Assembly (NCBI RefSeq): GCF_001293645.1 | Contig: NZ_LBMD01000012.1 | Span: 122,222 to 186,221 of the forward strand | Reading direction: 5' to 3' | Source: Bacillus sp. CHD6a | GTDB lineage: Bacteria; Bacillota; Bacilli; Bacillales; Bacillaceae_I | Length of the DNA: 64,000 nt | In this document: piece after piece, positions 34,129 through 42,598 of the stretch | How positions within the stretch are numbered: the first letter of the stretch is position 1 | Layout: each line of letters opens with the position of its first letter | The notes under the pieces: generated by a model | Database searches by the model: none | The model's input: only the letters and a program-made list of their open reading frames with translations | What the model was told of the DNA's origin: nothing | Program-made: the position numbers and the translations under genes

Positions 34129-34686
34129 ATGAGCGACCAAAGGTTTTTCCCTGATCTAGCGACAAATAGATTAAAATTACGAAATGTAAACGATACTGAT
34201 GCCGATTTTATCTTTAAACATTTCAGTAATGAAAAGATATGTGAATTTCTATATGATGAAGAAATATTTACGAAAAAAGAGGATGCCATCGAATTAATAG
34301 AGTGGTATAACGATCCAGAAGGAAAAGGGTTTAATAGATGGGTTATTGAAAGAAAAGACAGCAATGAACAGATAGGTACCTGTGGTTTTCATTTATGGGA
34401 CAAAACCAATAATATTGCAGAAATAGGGTATGACTTGTGGTATGAGTTTTGGGGAAGCGGATACATGAAAGAGGCTTTGACTGCAGCGATAGAGAGTGGA
34501 TTTCGTAACATGAAACTCAATAGAATAAATGCATACGTCGCTTTGGAAAACAAAAAGTCTTCCAATACATTAGAAAGTTTAGGTTTCGTAAATGAAGGGA
34601 TATATCGAGACAAACATTTGTATCAAGGCAAATACTATCACCATTATTCTTTTTCCCTACTAAAGAGAGATTGGAACAAGCAATAG
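34129..34686 (+). CDS. GNAT-family N-acetyltransferase (RimJ/RimL type)
   Basis: This 185-residue protein shows the GNAT fold: TNRLKLRNVNDTDADFIFKHF at the start, the acetyl-CoA loop DLWYEFWGSGYMKEAL (about 106-121) and NRINAYVALENKKSSNTLESLGFVNEG near the end. Relatives acetylate ribosomal-protein N-termini or small amines; the substrate here is unknown. AAAGGG precedes the ATG at 34129. Confidence 0.85.
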   Translation: MSDQRFFPDLATNRLKLRNVNDTDADFIFKHFSNEKICEFLYDEEIFTKKEDAIELIEWYNDPEGKGFNRWVIERKDSNEQIGTCGFHLWDKTNNIAEIGYDLWYEFWGSGYMKEALTAAIESGFRNMKLNRINAYVALENKKSSNTLESLGFVNEGIYRDKHLYQGKYYHHYSFSLLKRDWNKQ

Positions 34687-34790
34687 TCTCCTATAACCGA
34701 ATTCCTTACCTGACAGCGGTCTTCTCTTTTTGACTACCCTCACACAATATGTAAAGATTAGAAGACAAGAAGCTTGAAAGGATTGTTACT

Positions 34791-36980
34791 ATGTCAAAAA
34801 CTGTCGTTCTTGCAGAGAAGCCCTCTGTAGGTAGAGATATAGCAAGAGTATTGAAATGTACGAAAAAAGGAAATGGATTTTTTGAAGGGGACAAATACAT
34901 CGTCACATGGGCACTTGGTCACCTCGTTACCCTGGCAGATCCAGAAGCCTACGACGCAAAATTTAAAGCGTGGAAGCTAGAAGACCTGCCCATGCTGCCG
35001 AATGAAACGAAGCTCGTCGTTATCAAGAATACAAGTAAGCAATACAGTGCAGTAAAAGCACAGCTTACACGTAAAGATGTAAAGGAAATTGTCATCGCAA
35101 CCGATGCTGGCCGTGAAGGGGAGCTTGTTGCTAGATGGATTTTGGAGAAAGCCCGCATTCAAAAGCCAGTAAAGCGACTTTGGATCTCCTCTGTTACAGA
35201 CCGTGCAATTAAGGAAGGCTTTGCGAAGCTTCGTGACGGAAAAGAATACGAAAATCTCTATTACTCAGCCGTTGCCCGTGCAGAGGCGGACTGGGTAGTT
35301 GGGATGAATGCCACAAGAGCCTTGACCACTAAGCACAATGCCCAGCTCTCATGTGGGAGAGTCCAGACACCTACGCTTGCCATGATTGCCAAACGGGAAG
35401 AAGAGATTAGAAGCTTTACAGCAAAAGAATATTACGGCTTGAAGGCCACCACGGAAAATGGTTTCCAGCTCGTGTGGCAGGACGCTAAAACGAAAGAACG
35501 AAGAAATTTCAACAAGCCGTCAATGGAAAGCTTACACTCCAAAGTGAAGAACCAGGATGCGAAGGTAACCGACATAAATAAAACCGAGAAGAAAAGCTAC
35601 GCTCCAGCACTATATGACCTGACGGAACTTCAGCGCGATGCAAACCGTATCTTCGGCTATTCTGCAAAAGAAACGCTATCCATCTTGCAGCGCCTTTACG
35701 AACAACATAAAATTGTTACGTATCCAAGAACGGACTCCAGGTACATTTCCACTGACATGGTGGATACGTTAAAAGAGCGCGTGGAGGCGATTCGTGCGCA
35801 CTCCTACAAGTCTATTGCGTCCAAGTTACTCACGAAACCAATCAAAGCGAACAAGGCCTTTGTGAACAATGAAAAAGTGACAGATCACCATGCAATTATC
35901 CCGACAGAGGAAGCAGTCTTGTTAAGCAAGCTATCCGACAAGGAATATAAAATTTACGATTTGATTGTGAAGCGATTCCTTGCTGTACTTTTACCGCCTT
36001 TCTTATATGAACAGACAAATATCACCGCTTCCATTGGGGCAGAACAGTTTGTAGCTAAAGGAAAAACGGTCATCTCCCAAGGCTGGAAGGAAGTTTTCAG
36101 TTCCATGGAGGAACAGGAGGACGGAAGTGACGGACTTTCCGATCAGCTGTTGCCGAGCTTGAATAAAGGCGACGTTTTGCCGATCCGAAAGATCGAGTTG
36201 ACTTCTGGAAAAACAAAACCGCCTGAACCATTTAACGAGGGTACATTACTTTCTGCGATGGAGAATCCTGCAAAGTATATGGAACAGACCGACCAAAAGG
36301 TAGTGAAAACCCTGGGTGAAACTGGTGGGATTGGTACGGTTGCCACCAGAGCGGACATTATTGAAAAGTTATTTAACAGTTTCTTGATGGAAAAGCGAGG
36401 CAAAGGGCTGCATATTACCTCTAAAGGGAAGCAGCTGCTGAACCTTGCTCCGGAGGATCTGAAATCTCCAGCCCTAACAGGAGAATGGGAGCAAAAGCTT
36501 GGCATGATTGCAAAAGGACAACTGAAAAAAGCAACATTCATTAATGAAATGAAGGCATATGCCAAACAGATTGTTCATGAAATAAAAAATACCGATCAAA
36601 AGTTCAAACATGACAATTTGACAGGCAAACGTTGCCCCGACTGCGACAAGCCGATGCTTGAAGTGAACGGGAAAAAAGGGAAAATGCTTGTATGTCAGGA
36701 CAGAGAATGCGGTCATCGTAAAAATGTCTCCAAAGTGACAAATGCACGTTGTCCAAAATGCCGTAAGAAGTTGGAATTGCGCGGAGAAGGGGAAGGTCAG
36801 ATGTTCGCTTGTGTATGCGGACACCGTGAGAAGTTAAGTACCTTCCAGGAACGCCGCAAGAACAATGCCAACCAGAAAGCGTCTAAACGTGACGTGAATC
36901 AATACTTGAAAAAACAGAATAATGATGAGCCGGTGAATACCGCTTTAGCGGATGCATTGGCGAAGTTGAAGTTGAAATAA
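34791..36980 (+). CDS. topB: DNA topoisomerase III
   Basis: This 729-residue type IA topoisomerase has an N-terminal Toprim domain (EKPSVGRDIARVL, later DAGREGEL), the catalytic Tyr311 in TYPRTDSRY and two C-terminal zinc ribbons (CPDCDKP...CQDRECGH and CPKCRKK...CVCGH). It decatenates DNA intermediates during replication and recombination. Length matches B. subtilis TopB (727). The ATG is preceded by AAAGGA. Its original terminator is split by a MITE-like insertion. Confidence 0.95.
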   Translation: MSKTVVLAEKPSVGRDIARVLKCTKKGNGFFEGDKYIVTWALGHLVTLADPEAYDAKFKAWKLEDLPMLPNETKLVVIKNTSKQYSAVKAQLTRKDVKEIVIATDAGREGELVARWILEKARIQKPVKRLWISSVTDRAIKEGFAKLRDGKEYENLYYSAVARAEADWVVGMNATRALTTKHNAQLSCGRVQTPTLAMIAKREEEIRSFTAKEYYGLKATTENGFQLVWQDAKTKERRNFNKPSMESLHSKVKNQDAKVTDINKTEKKSYAPALYDLTELQRDANRIFGYSAKETLSILQRLYEQHKIVTYPRTDSRYISTDMVDTLKERVEAIRAHSYKSIASKLLTKPIKANKAFVNNEKVTDHHAIIPTEEAVLLSKLSDKEYKIYDLIVKRFLAVLLPPFLYEQTNITASIGAEQFVAKGKTVISQGWKEVFSSMEEQEDGSDGLSDQLLPSLNKGDVLPIRKIELTSGKTKPPEPFNEGTLLSAMENPAKYMEQTDQKVVKTLGETGGIGTVATRADIIEKLFNSFLMEKRGKGLHITSKGKQLLNLAPEDLKSPALTGEWEQKLGMIAKGQLKKATFINEMKAYAKQIVHEIKNTDQKFKHDNLTGKRCPDCDKPMLEVNGKKGKMLVCQDRECGHRKNVSKVTNARCPKCRKKLELRGEGEGQMFACVCGHREKLSTFQERRKNNANQKASKRDVNQYLKKQNNDEPVNTALADALAKLKLK

Positions 36981-36988
36981 TGGTTTGA

Positions 36989-37300
36989 AGCCACACTCTA
37001 GGGAATGAGGCCACTGAAAAACTGATAACGTAAAGTTTTCATTGATACCTAGCTGGTGATTGGAGCAAAAGGCGAAGACTCCTCGAAAATGCTACGCATT
37101 TTCTTCGTGCGATGAATCGCTGCCGAAGTCTTCCTTGTCCTGAGGGACATAGCGCTAGGTGGAGACCCTGCAGGCGTAGCAGAGGAGGCTTCACCAGTGC
37201 CCCTAGGAAAGCGAAGCCATTTGCGGAAATCAACAGCGGTGTATATATATCATCTAAAATCAAAGACTTTCTCAGTGGCCTCTAGGGAATGAGTGTGGCT
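36989..37300 (+). terminator. topB terminator hairpin, split at its loop by an insertion
   Basis: AGCCACACTC (36989-36998) and GAGTGTGGCT (37291-37300) are perfect 10-base complements. The octamer TAGGGAAT stands next to each arm (36999-37006 and 37283-37290). Removing the element and one octamer restores a 10-bp stem with TAGGGAAT as its loop, nine bases after the topB stop. As it stands, the arms are 292 bases apart. Confidence 0.75.
37007..37282 (+). mobile_element. MITE-like element copy 3 with perfect 8-bp target duplication
   Basis: The 276-bp element has ends GAGGCCACTGA and TCAGTGGCCTC and the shared structured core. It is flanked by exact TAGGGAAT octamers. It is longer than copies 1 and 2 because a module of about 56 bases (37083-37138) with two small hairpins (GAAAATGC/GCATTTTC and GCGA/TCGC) sits after GACTCC. 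It is non-coding. Confidence 0.75.
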
Positions 37301-37342
37301 CTATTTAAGTCTGGAGATCGTTTTTCGTTCCGCTCACCCGAT

Positions 37343-37460
37343 ATATCAAGAAAATTTGTAAGATACCAAGAAAACTTGCAGGATATCAAGAATTTCCACA
37401 ATTTATCAAGAAATCTCAAGTTTTATCGAGAAAAATTTAAATATATCAAGAAACGTCCCC
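37343..37460. repeat. 20-nt tandem array, ATATCAAGAAA unit, six copies
   Basis: ATATC/ATACC/TTATC followed by AAGAAA or GAGAAA starts at 37343, 37363, 37383, 37403, 37423 and 37443: an exact 20-base period with variable second halves. The same unit and number recur at 48857. The array lies between topB and a P-loop gene. Confidence 0.8.
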
Positions 37461-37588
37461 GCGGCTTCCTTCCTCCTTAAGTCAGTCACCCCTCACCAAA
37501 GCTAGGCTTTCACCCACCCAACCCCTCCCGCATAGGCTAAATGGAATCGCAATTGTAAGATAACCTACCATTGAAAGGGTGTTAGATC

Positions 37589-38686
37589 TTGGCGGGGAAA
37601 ATATTAAATTATTATGCTGGTGGAAATACAGCGCGTGGATTTTATAGTCTATATGAATCAAACATAGAAGGATTGGACCGCATTTTTATCCTCAAGGGCG
37701 GACCAGGGACAGGGAAATCATCGCTAATTAAAAAGATCGGGAAAGTCTGGAACGAGAAAGGGTACGATATTGAACTGCTTCATTGTTCATCTGACACAAA
37801 GTCGGTGGACGGGGTGGTTATCCGTGCGCTTGGCATTGGGATTGTAGATGGTACTGCGCCACATGTCATTGAACCGAAAGCGCCGGGGGCAGTGGAGGAA
37901 TACGTCAACCTAGGCGAGGCCTGGGATTCCAAATTACTTGCCGAACAGAAAACGGAAATACAACACTTAGCCACCAAAAAGAAGGAAGCTTTCCAGACAG
38001 CTTACCAAACTTTTGCGAGAGCCCTGAAAATACATGACGATTGGGAAAGATATTATATTCATAATATGAATTTTGAGGCGGCAAATAAGCTGACACAGAA
38101 TCTTGTGGAGCAACTGTTCCAAGGGAAAACTTTAGATAAAAAAGCAGATGTCAGACACCGCTTCCTTGGTGCAGCAACCCCAGCAGGAGCAAAAGATTTC
38201 GTGCCAAATCTGACAGAAGGACTCACAAATCGATACTTTATAAAAGGTCGTCCAGGGTCAGGAAAATCCACTATGCTGAAGAAGTTGGCTAAAGCATCAG
38301 AAGAAAAAGGGTTTGACGTGGAAGTCTATCATTGTGGGTTTGATCCATACAGTCTAGATATGATTATCTGCCGAGAGCTTGGTTTCGCTATTTTTGACAG
38401 TACAGCCCCGCATGAATACTTCCCTGAGCGCGAAGGAGATTCCATCGTGGATATGTATGATATTACGATTCGTCCAGGGACAGATGAACGGTATGATAGG
38501 GAAATTGCTCTTGTAAAACAACGTTATACAGAATTCATGCAGGAGGCCATTGGGAAATTGGCAGAAGCCAAAAACTGGCACGGACAATTAGAAGAAATCT
38601 ATGTAAAAGCAATGGATTATAATGTAGTGAATGAGTGGACCAAAAGAATCCAAGCAGAAATTGAAGCCATTGCAGATACAAAATAA
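37589..38686 (+). CDS. double P-loop ATPase of unknown function (PRK06851-like)
   Basis: This 365-residue protein has two homologous halves, each with a P-loop: LKGGPGTGKSSLIKKI (about 33-48) and IKGRPGSGKSTMLKKL (about 219-234). Each is followed by a GxDxELLHC/FDVEVYHC strand and an LGxxIxDxTAPH motif. It is a soluble internal duplication conserved in Bacillus; no activity is established to my knowledge. The start is TTG with AAAGGGTG 8 bases upstream. It is a single-gene unit. Confidence 0.75.
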   Translation: MAGKILNYYAGGNTARGFYSLYESNIEGLDRIFILKGGPGTGKSSLIKKIGKVWNEKGYDIELLHCSSDTKSVDGVVIRALGIGIVDGTAPHVIEPKAPGAVEEYVNLGEAWDSKLLAEQKTEIQHLATKKKEAFQTAYQTFARALKIHDDWERYYIHNMNFEAANKLTQNLVEQLFQGKTLDKKADVRHRFLGAATPAGAKDFVPNLTEGLTNRYFIKGRPGSGKSTMLKKLAKASEEKGFDVEVYHCGFDPYSLDMIICRELGFAIFDSTAPHEYFPEREGDSIVDMYDITIRPGTDERYDREIALVKQRYTEFMQEAIGKLAEAKNWHGQLEEIYVKAMDYNVVNEWTKRIQAEIEAIADTK

Positions 38687-38693
38687 CGAAACT

Positions 38694-38732
38694 AAAAAAG
38701 GTGAACAGCACTTTCATGCCGTTCACCTTTTT
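38694..38732. terminator. terminator between convergent genes at 38.7 kb
   Basis: AAAAAGGTGAAC and GTTCACCTTTTT pair over 12 bases. It serves both the P-loop gene and, on the other strand, the EEP gene. Confidence 0.85.
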
Positions 38733-38763
38733 ACATTTTCCCAGGAAATACGTCAAAACTCGA

Positions 38764-39558
38764 CTATATTTCCACGATTACTTCTACCCCGTAGTGGTCC
38801 GAGACAACTTCTCTGTTTCTTCCATTGAAAACAACATGACAAGATGTGACCTTGACTGGAGAGCTTGCCAGAATCAAATCAATTCGCAAGTCCTGCTTGT
38901 TCTTATCCCAACCCGCAATACTTCCTTCCACCGTCACACCTGAATCTTTTTCAGATGCAAGAAGATACGTATCATGCAGCCCCTCTGTTAAGGTCAAATA
39001 ATCATAGCCTTCTCCTTCAATATGGGCACTATTGTTAAAGTCTCCCAGTAAAAAGAAGGGTTCTGTTCCCTTGACCTGCGCAAGTAATTGCTCCATCTGG
39101 AATTTACCAGGCTCTTCTTTATCATCCCACCAACCAAGATGGCATGTATAAAAGGACCTCTCCTCACCTTGCATGTCCACCGTCACACCGACAATTTTAC
39201 GTGTTTTCCAAAAGTCAGTGTCCGTACTTTTCGATACAAAGAAGGAATGTTTCTTCTTGATAGGGTGTCGAGTCAAGATGGCAAGGCCTTCTTCATAGGT
39301 GTCATACCCCATGTGGGCGAAGTCCCAGACCAACTCGTAGTCTGAAACCCCAATTTTCTCAAGCTCTTGCAGTAGAACAAGGCCGAAATTGTTTTGTTTG
39401 ATGTTGCCTGTTACCACTTCGGCATCCATGCTTTGACTAACCTCTTGAAGAGCGATGACATCGTATGCTTGTTCCTTAATGGCTCCCGCGATATGCTGTA
39501 TCTTTTCCATTTGGTTCTCTTCCTGCCAAGAATGGCAGTTTAAGGTTAGTAAATTCAT
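38764..39558 (-). CDS. endonuclease/exonuclease/phosphatase-family hydrolase
   Basis: This 264-residue EEP-fold protein has LTLNCHSW near the start, ALQEVSQ (metal-binding Glu), HLGWWDD, LLGDFNNSA (catalytic Asp/Asn) and the terminal SDHYGVEV motif. There is no signal peptide. It lies only 6 bases after the PTS permease gene and must share its transcript. The family includes nucleases and phosphodiesterases/phosphatases. In this context a small phosphorylated metabolite is a reasonable but unproven substrate. Confidence 0.8.
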   Translation of the reverse strand: MNLLTLNCHSWQEENQMEKIQHIAGAIKEQAYDVIALQEVSQSMDAEVVTGNIKQNNFGLVLLQELEKIGVSDYELVWDFAHMGYDTYEEGLAILTRHPIKKKHSFFVSKSTDTDFWKTRKIVGVTVDMQGEERSFYTCHLGWWDDKEEPGKFQMEQLLAQVKGTEPFFLLGDFNNSAHIEGEGYDYLTLTEGLHDTYLLASEKDSGVTVEGSIAGWDKNKQDLRIDLILASSPVKVTSCHVVFNGRNREVVSDHYGVEVIVEI

Positions 39559-39564
39559 CGTTTA

Positions 39565-41208
39565 TTACGCTCCCAACAAGTCTTGAATATCAGATTTGAT
39601 TACATCTGCTTTTGGTCCGTAGATTGCTTGTACCCCACGGTCTTTCACAATCAGTCCAAGTGCACCTTTTTCTTTCCATGCCGTTTCATTTGCAACTTTT
39701 TCTCTATCTTTTACTGTCACACGAAGGCGAGTCATACATGCATCTACGTCTTCAATATTTTGTGCTCCACCAAGCAAGTCGATGATTGCAGGTGCCAAGG
39801 AATCTGCTTGTACACTTGCAGCTGACCCGTTACCAGCTCCTTCTTCTTGCTCAATATAGTTACCATTACGTCCCGGAGTAGGGAAGTTGAATTTCTTAAT
39901 CATGAAGTTCGCCACCGCAAAGTTCAATCCGAAGAATACTAGACACGCAATCACAAAGTTTACTAGATCTAACCATAAGCCAGCTTTTACAATCATCGGT
40001 GTACGAGTCAACAACTCAATAACTCCAAACGCATGAACACGAATGTCAATGATATCAACAATAGCAAATGCAAGTCCTGTCATAATTGCATAAATTACAT
40101 ATAACACAGGAGCCGCAAACATAAACATGAATTCGATTGGCTCAGTAACACCAGTCAAGAATACTGCAAGACCTGCAGAAAAGAACATAGACTTATATTT
40201 TTTACGCTTATCTTTATCTACATTACGATACATCGCATACGCAATACCAATCAATGCCGCACAAGAAAGAATCATTTGACCTACTTTAAAACGAGCAGGT
40301 ACTACTTCACGAAGAAGCGCTTCATAAGATTCAGTGTCACCAGCTGCCAGGAAGTTGTTCAAATCAGCAACCCAAGCTAACCATAATGGATCTTGACCTG
40401 CTACAACAGAGCCTGCGCTACCGCCAGTTAAAATAGTGTACGTTCCACCAAGTGACGTGTAGTTCATTGGTACCGTTAACATATGATGCAAGCCGAACGG
40501 CAACAATAGACGCTCAAGCGCACCGAAAATGAAAGGAGCAACGATTGGCGCACTGTCTCTAGAAGAAGCAATCCAAACACCAAAATCGTTTAACAATCCT
40601 TGAATGAATGGCCAAACTACGCTAAGCGCAATACCTGCGATAACAGAACCACCAATTACCACGAAAGGTACGAAACGCTTTCCGTTAAAGAAAGATAAAG
40701 AATCTGGTAATTTACTATAGTTGTAAAACTTATTGAAAAGGTTAGCACCAAGGAACCCGGCAATGATCCCAACAAATACTCCCATGTTTAATGCAGGGGC
40801 ACCTAACACAGTTGTAAAATAGTCACCTACAATAAGTTCTTGTCCAAAAAGAGTGGTGAAAGTAGCTTCAGGGTCTGCCACCATAGCATTGTTAACCCCA
40901 AAAATCGCTCCAGTAATACGGTTTATAAGTACGAAAGCGATCAATGCTGCAAAAGCACCGCCTGCACGTTCTTTCGCCCACGAACCACCAATGGCAACGG
41001 CGAACAATACATGTAAGTTGGTGATAATTCCCCAACCGATATCCTCCATTACTCTTGCAATCGTTTGCACAAGAGCGATGTCTCCGCCAGTCATGCCTAC
41101 CAACTTACCAAGAGAAATCATAATACCAGCAGCAGGCATAACCGCGACTACTACTAGTAATGCTTTACCGAATTTCTGCCAGAAATCAAAGGACAAAAAG
41201 TTCTTCAT
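39565..41208 (-). CDS. PTS EIICB permease, glucose/maltose superfamily
   Basis: This 547-residue protein has an N-terminal EIIC domain with about ten hydrophobic segments (GIMISLGKLVG, LLPFGLHHMLTVP, TGVTEPIEFMFMF) and a C-terminal EIIB domain (about 465-547) with phospho-Cys491 in DACMTRLRV. No EIIA is fused, so a free EIIA, such as the one at 50382, must serve it. It resembles MalP/MalT and GlvC-type transporters; the sugar is not certain. Two cre-like sites and a palindrome lie just upstream, so CcpA repression is likely. Confidence 0.85.
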   Translation of the reverse strand: MKNFLSFDFWQKFGKALLVVVAVMPAAGIMISLGKLVGMTGGDIALVQTIARVMEDIGWGIITNLHVLFAVAIGGSWAKERAGGAFAALIAFVLINRITGAIFGVNNAMVADPEATFTTLFGQELIVGDYFTTVLGAPALNMGVFVGIIAGFLGANLFNKFYNYSKLPDSLSFFNGKRFVPFVVIGGSVIAGIALSVVWPFIQGLLNDFGVWIASSRDSAPIVAPFIFGALERLLLPFGLHHMLTVPMNYTSLGGTYTILTGGSAGSVVAGQDPLWLAWVADLNNFLAAGDTESYEALLREVVPARFKVGQMILSCAALIGIAYAMYRNVDKDKRKKYKSMFFSAGLAVFLTGVTEPIEFMFMFAAPVLYVIYAIMTGLAFAIVDIIDIRVHAFGVIELLTRTPMIVKAGLWLDLVNFVIACLVFFGLNFAVANFMIKKFNFPTPGRNGNYIEQEEGAGNGSAASVQADSLAPAIIDLLGGAQNIEDVDACMTRLRVTVKDREKVANETAWKEKGALGLIVKDRGVQAIYGPKADVIKSDIQDLLGA

Positions 41209-41247
41209 ATTAACAGCCTTCTTTCAATTATAGTTTCTATTATTTTG

Positions 41248-41262
41248 TTGAAAACGAATTCA
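41248..41262. promoter_or_regulatory. CcpA cre box upstream of the PTS permease gene
   Basis: TTGAAAACGAATTCA matches the cre consensus WTGNAANCGNWNNCW at every fixed position. It lies 40 bases upstream of the minus-strand start, suitable for repression. Confidence 0.75.
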
Positions 41263-41278
41263 TTTTATTGCGAAGTAG

Positions 41279-41303
41279 TGCACTTATAGTGCAACCGTTT
41301 GCA
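41279..41303. promoter_or_regulatory. paired operator-like palindromes upstream of the PTS permease gene
   Basis: TGCACTTATAGTGCA (41279-41293) is a perfect palindrome with a 3-base centre. The overlapping TGCAACCGTTTGCA (41290-41303) fits the cre/LacI-family pattern. One may be a cre box and the other a site for a sugar-specific regulator not encoded here. Confidence 0.55.
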
Positions 41304-41496
41304 TTTTCCTATTGTAGGGCATGATGGTGAACAATGCAAGTAGAAAATATTATTTTAATAAATTTTTAACAAACTAAATAAAGATGTAAGAAAATTAATT
41401 ATTCATAGAAGAATCCAACTTTTGACGGAAGTATATACAGCATGAGTGAAAACGGGTACACTATTTCCGTAATAACAGATGAAAAGGGGATTTGAA

Positions 41497-41991
41497 ATGA
41501 AAAAGTGGACTTTCTCTATGATACTTGTTTTAGTGATTGTGCTTTCTGCTTGCACAGAAGAAAAAAATAAAGTGGACACGGCCGATTCAGAAAAGGTTCC
41601 TGCTGATCAAAGTGGGGAAACGGTAACCGTCCTTATGAATATACAAATGGAAATGATCCAGACGATTCGCAAGCATCTTGAGCCTGTAACATCTTATGAA
41701 AGGTCAGAGGGTGCAGGAGATTTGGAGGCTGCTGTTGAGTCTAGTAACCTCATTGCAAACGAACTTCGAGGAATTGAGATCCCAGAAAACCTTGATAAGG
41801 ATCTTCAGGTTAATATGAAGGATTCTATTGAATTGTTAGCCTTATATTTTGAAGAACGCGCTGCATCGATGTCCGAAGGTTCAGATGGTGAAGAAGTGAC
41901 TGCTGCATTAGAGAATTTCCATCAAAAAATTGGGGAAACGTTTGAAGCGGCAGGCCTGCACGCTCCTAATTTTGAAAAGGATGTACAATAA
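41497..41991 (+). CDS. small lipoprotein of unknown function
   Basis: This 164-residue protein has a signal peptide ending in the lipobox LSAC, an acidic linker, and a helical domain (about residues 50-160) without a recognised family. AAAGGGGA fixes the ATG at 41497; an in-frame ATG six codons earlier overlaps that site. It is divergent from the PTS gene and ends at its own terminator. Confidence 0.65.
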   Translation: MKKWTFSMILVLVIVLSACTEEKNKVDTADSEKVPADQSGETVTVLMNIQMEMIQTIRKHLEPVTSYERSEGAGDLEAAVESSNLIANELRGIEIPENLDKDLQVNMKDSIELLALYFEERAASMSEGSDGEEVTAALENFHQKIGETFEAAGLHAPNFEKDVQ

Positions 41992-42006
41992 TAGTTTTTA
42001 AGCGAG

Positions 42007-42038
42007 ACGCGCCTTCCAGGTTTGGGGGGGCGTTTTTT
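42007..42038 (+). terminator. terminator after the lipoprotein gene
   Basis: ACGCGCC and GGGCGT arms are followed by eight T. Confidence 0.7.
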
Positions 42039-42083
42039 TTGGGTATTAGCGCAGCCTTTGGGAAGGTGGGTGGGAGTGTAGAC

Positions 42084-42239
42084 GATGAAGACAGTTTTGA
42101 CGTGATTTTTGAGTGGAGATTGTCTTCATAAGGTGGATGAAAACATTATGGAGTGGTTTTCATGCTCCAAAATGTCTTCATAAGTTGAATGAAGACATTC
42201 CTGACCAATTTTTATCCCCGAAAGTGACTTCATCTGCCC
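42084..42239. repeat. 52-nt tandem array with internal hairpins
   Basis: Three units start at 42084, 42136 and 42188, exactly 52 bases apart. Each opens with ATGAAGAC or a variant, and the first two close with GTCTTCAT, so a unit can fold back on itself. The sequence is unrelated to the 52-nt array at 30.6 kb. It lies between the lipoprotein terminator and the SAM riboswitch. Confidence 0.7.
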
Positions 42240-42399
42240 GACCCTTTCAAGACCTCCCAAAAACCAACCAATCATGAAATCCCCAACCACCTAATAAGCT
42301 TATAATACAGCAAGCATATTTAGCCATCCGAAAGACTTGTTCATTACCAAGTTTCGTGATAGGATTAGTCTAATTAATGTTAATTGAATAGTTAGTTTT

Positions 42400-42508
42400 C
42401 TTATCAAGAGAGGTGGAGGGACTGGCCCTGTGAAGCCCGGCAACCATACAGTACAAAACAACTGTATAGGTGCTAATTCCAGCAAGACAAACGTTCTTGG
42501 AAGATAAG
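42400..42508 (+). ncRNA. SAM-I (S-box) riboswitch aptamer
   Basis: The aptamer shows the S-box landmarks in order: CTTATCAAGAGAGGTGGAGG, then GGCCCTGTGAAGCCCGGCAACC, a variable hairpin (CATACAGT/ACTGTATAG), GGTGCTAATTCC, AGCAAG and the closing P1 strand GATAAG, which pairs with CTTATC. SAM binding should favour the terminator downstream, so the following genes are expressed when S-adenosylmethionine is scarce. Confidence 0.95.
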
Positions 42509-42530
42509 TGGATGTGACGGGCTTAAACTC

Positions 42531-42558
42531 AAACTCCTTCTTATCGAAGGAGTTTTTT
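42531..42558 (+). terminator. riboswitch-controlled terminator
   Basis: AACTCCTTC and GAAGGAGTT arms with a TTAT(C) loop are followed by TTTTTG. It is the expression platform of the S-box, about 40 bases before the monooxygenase start. Confidence 0.9.
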
Positions 42559-42598
42559 GTTTGTCTACATAAACAAGCATCGAAGGGGGAAGTGTGAG

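Noticed and set aside
37289..37480. Open frame of 63 codons downstream of topB
   Set aside because: It lies over the 20-nt array; the frame is open because the period and AT-rich unit avoid stops by chance. There is no ribosome site.
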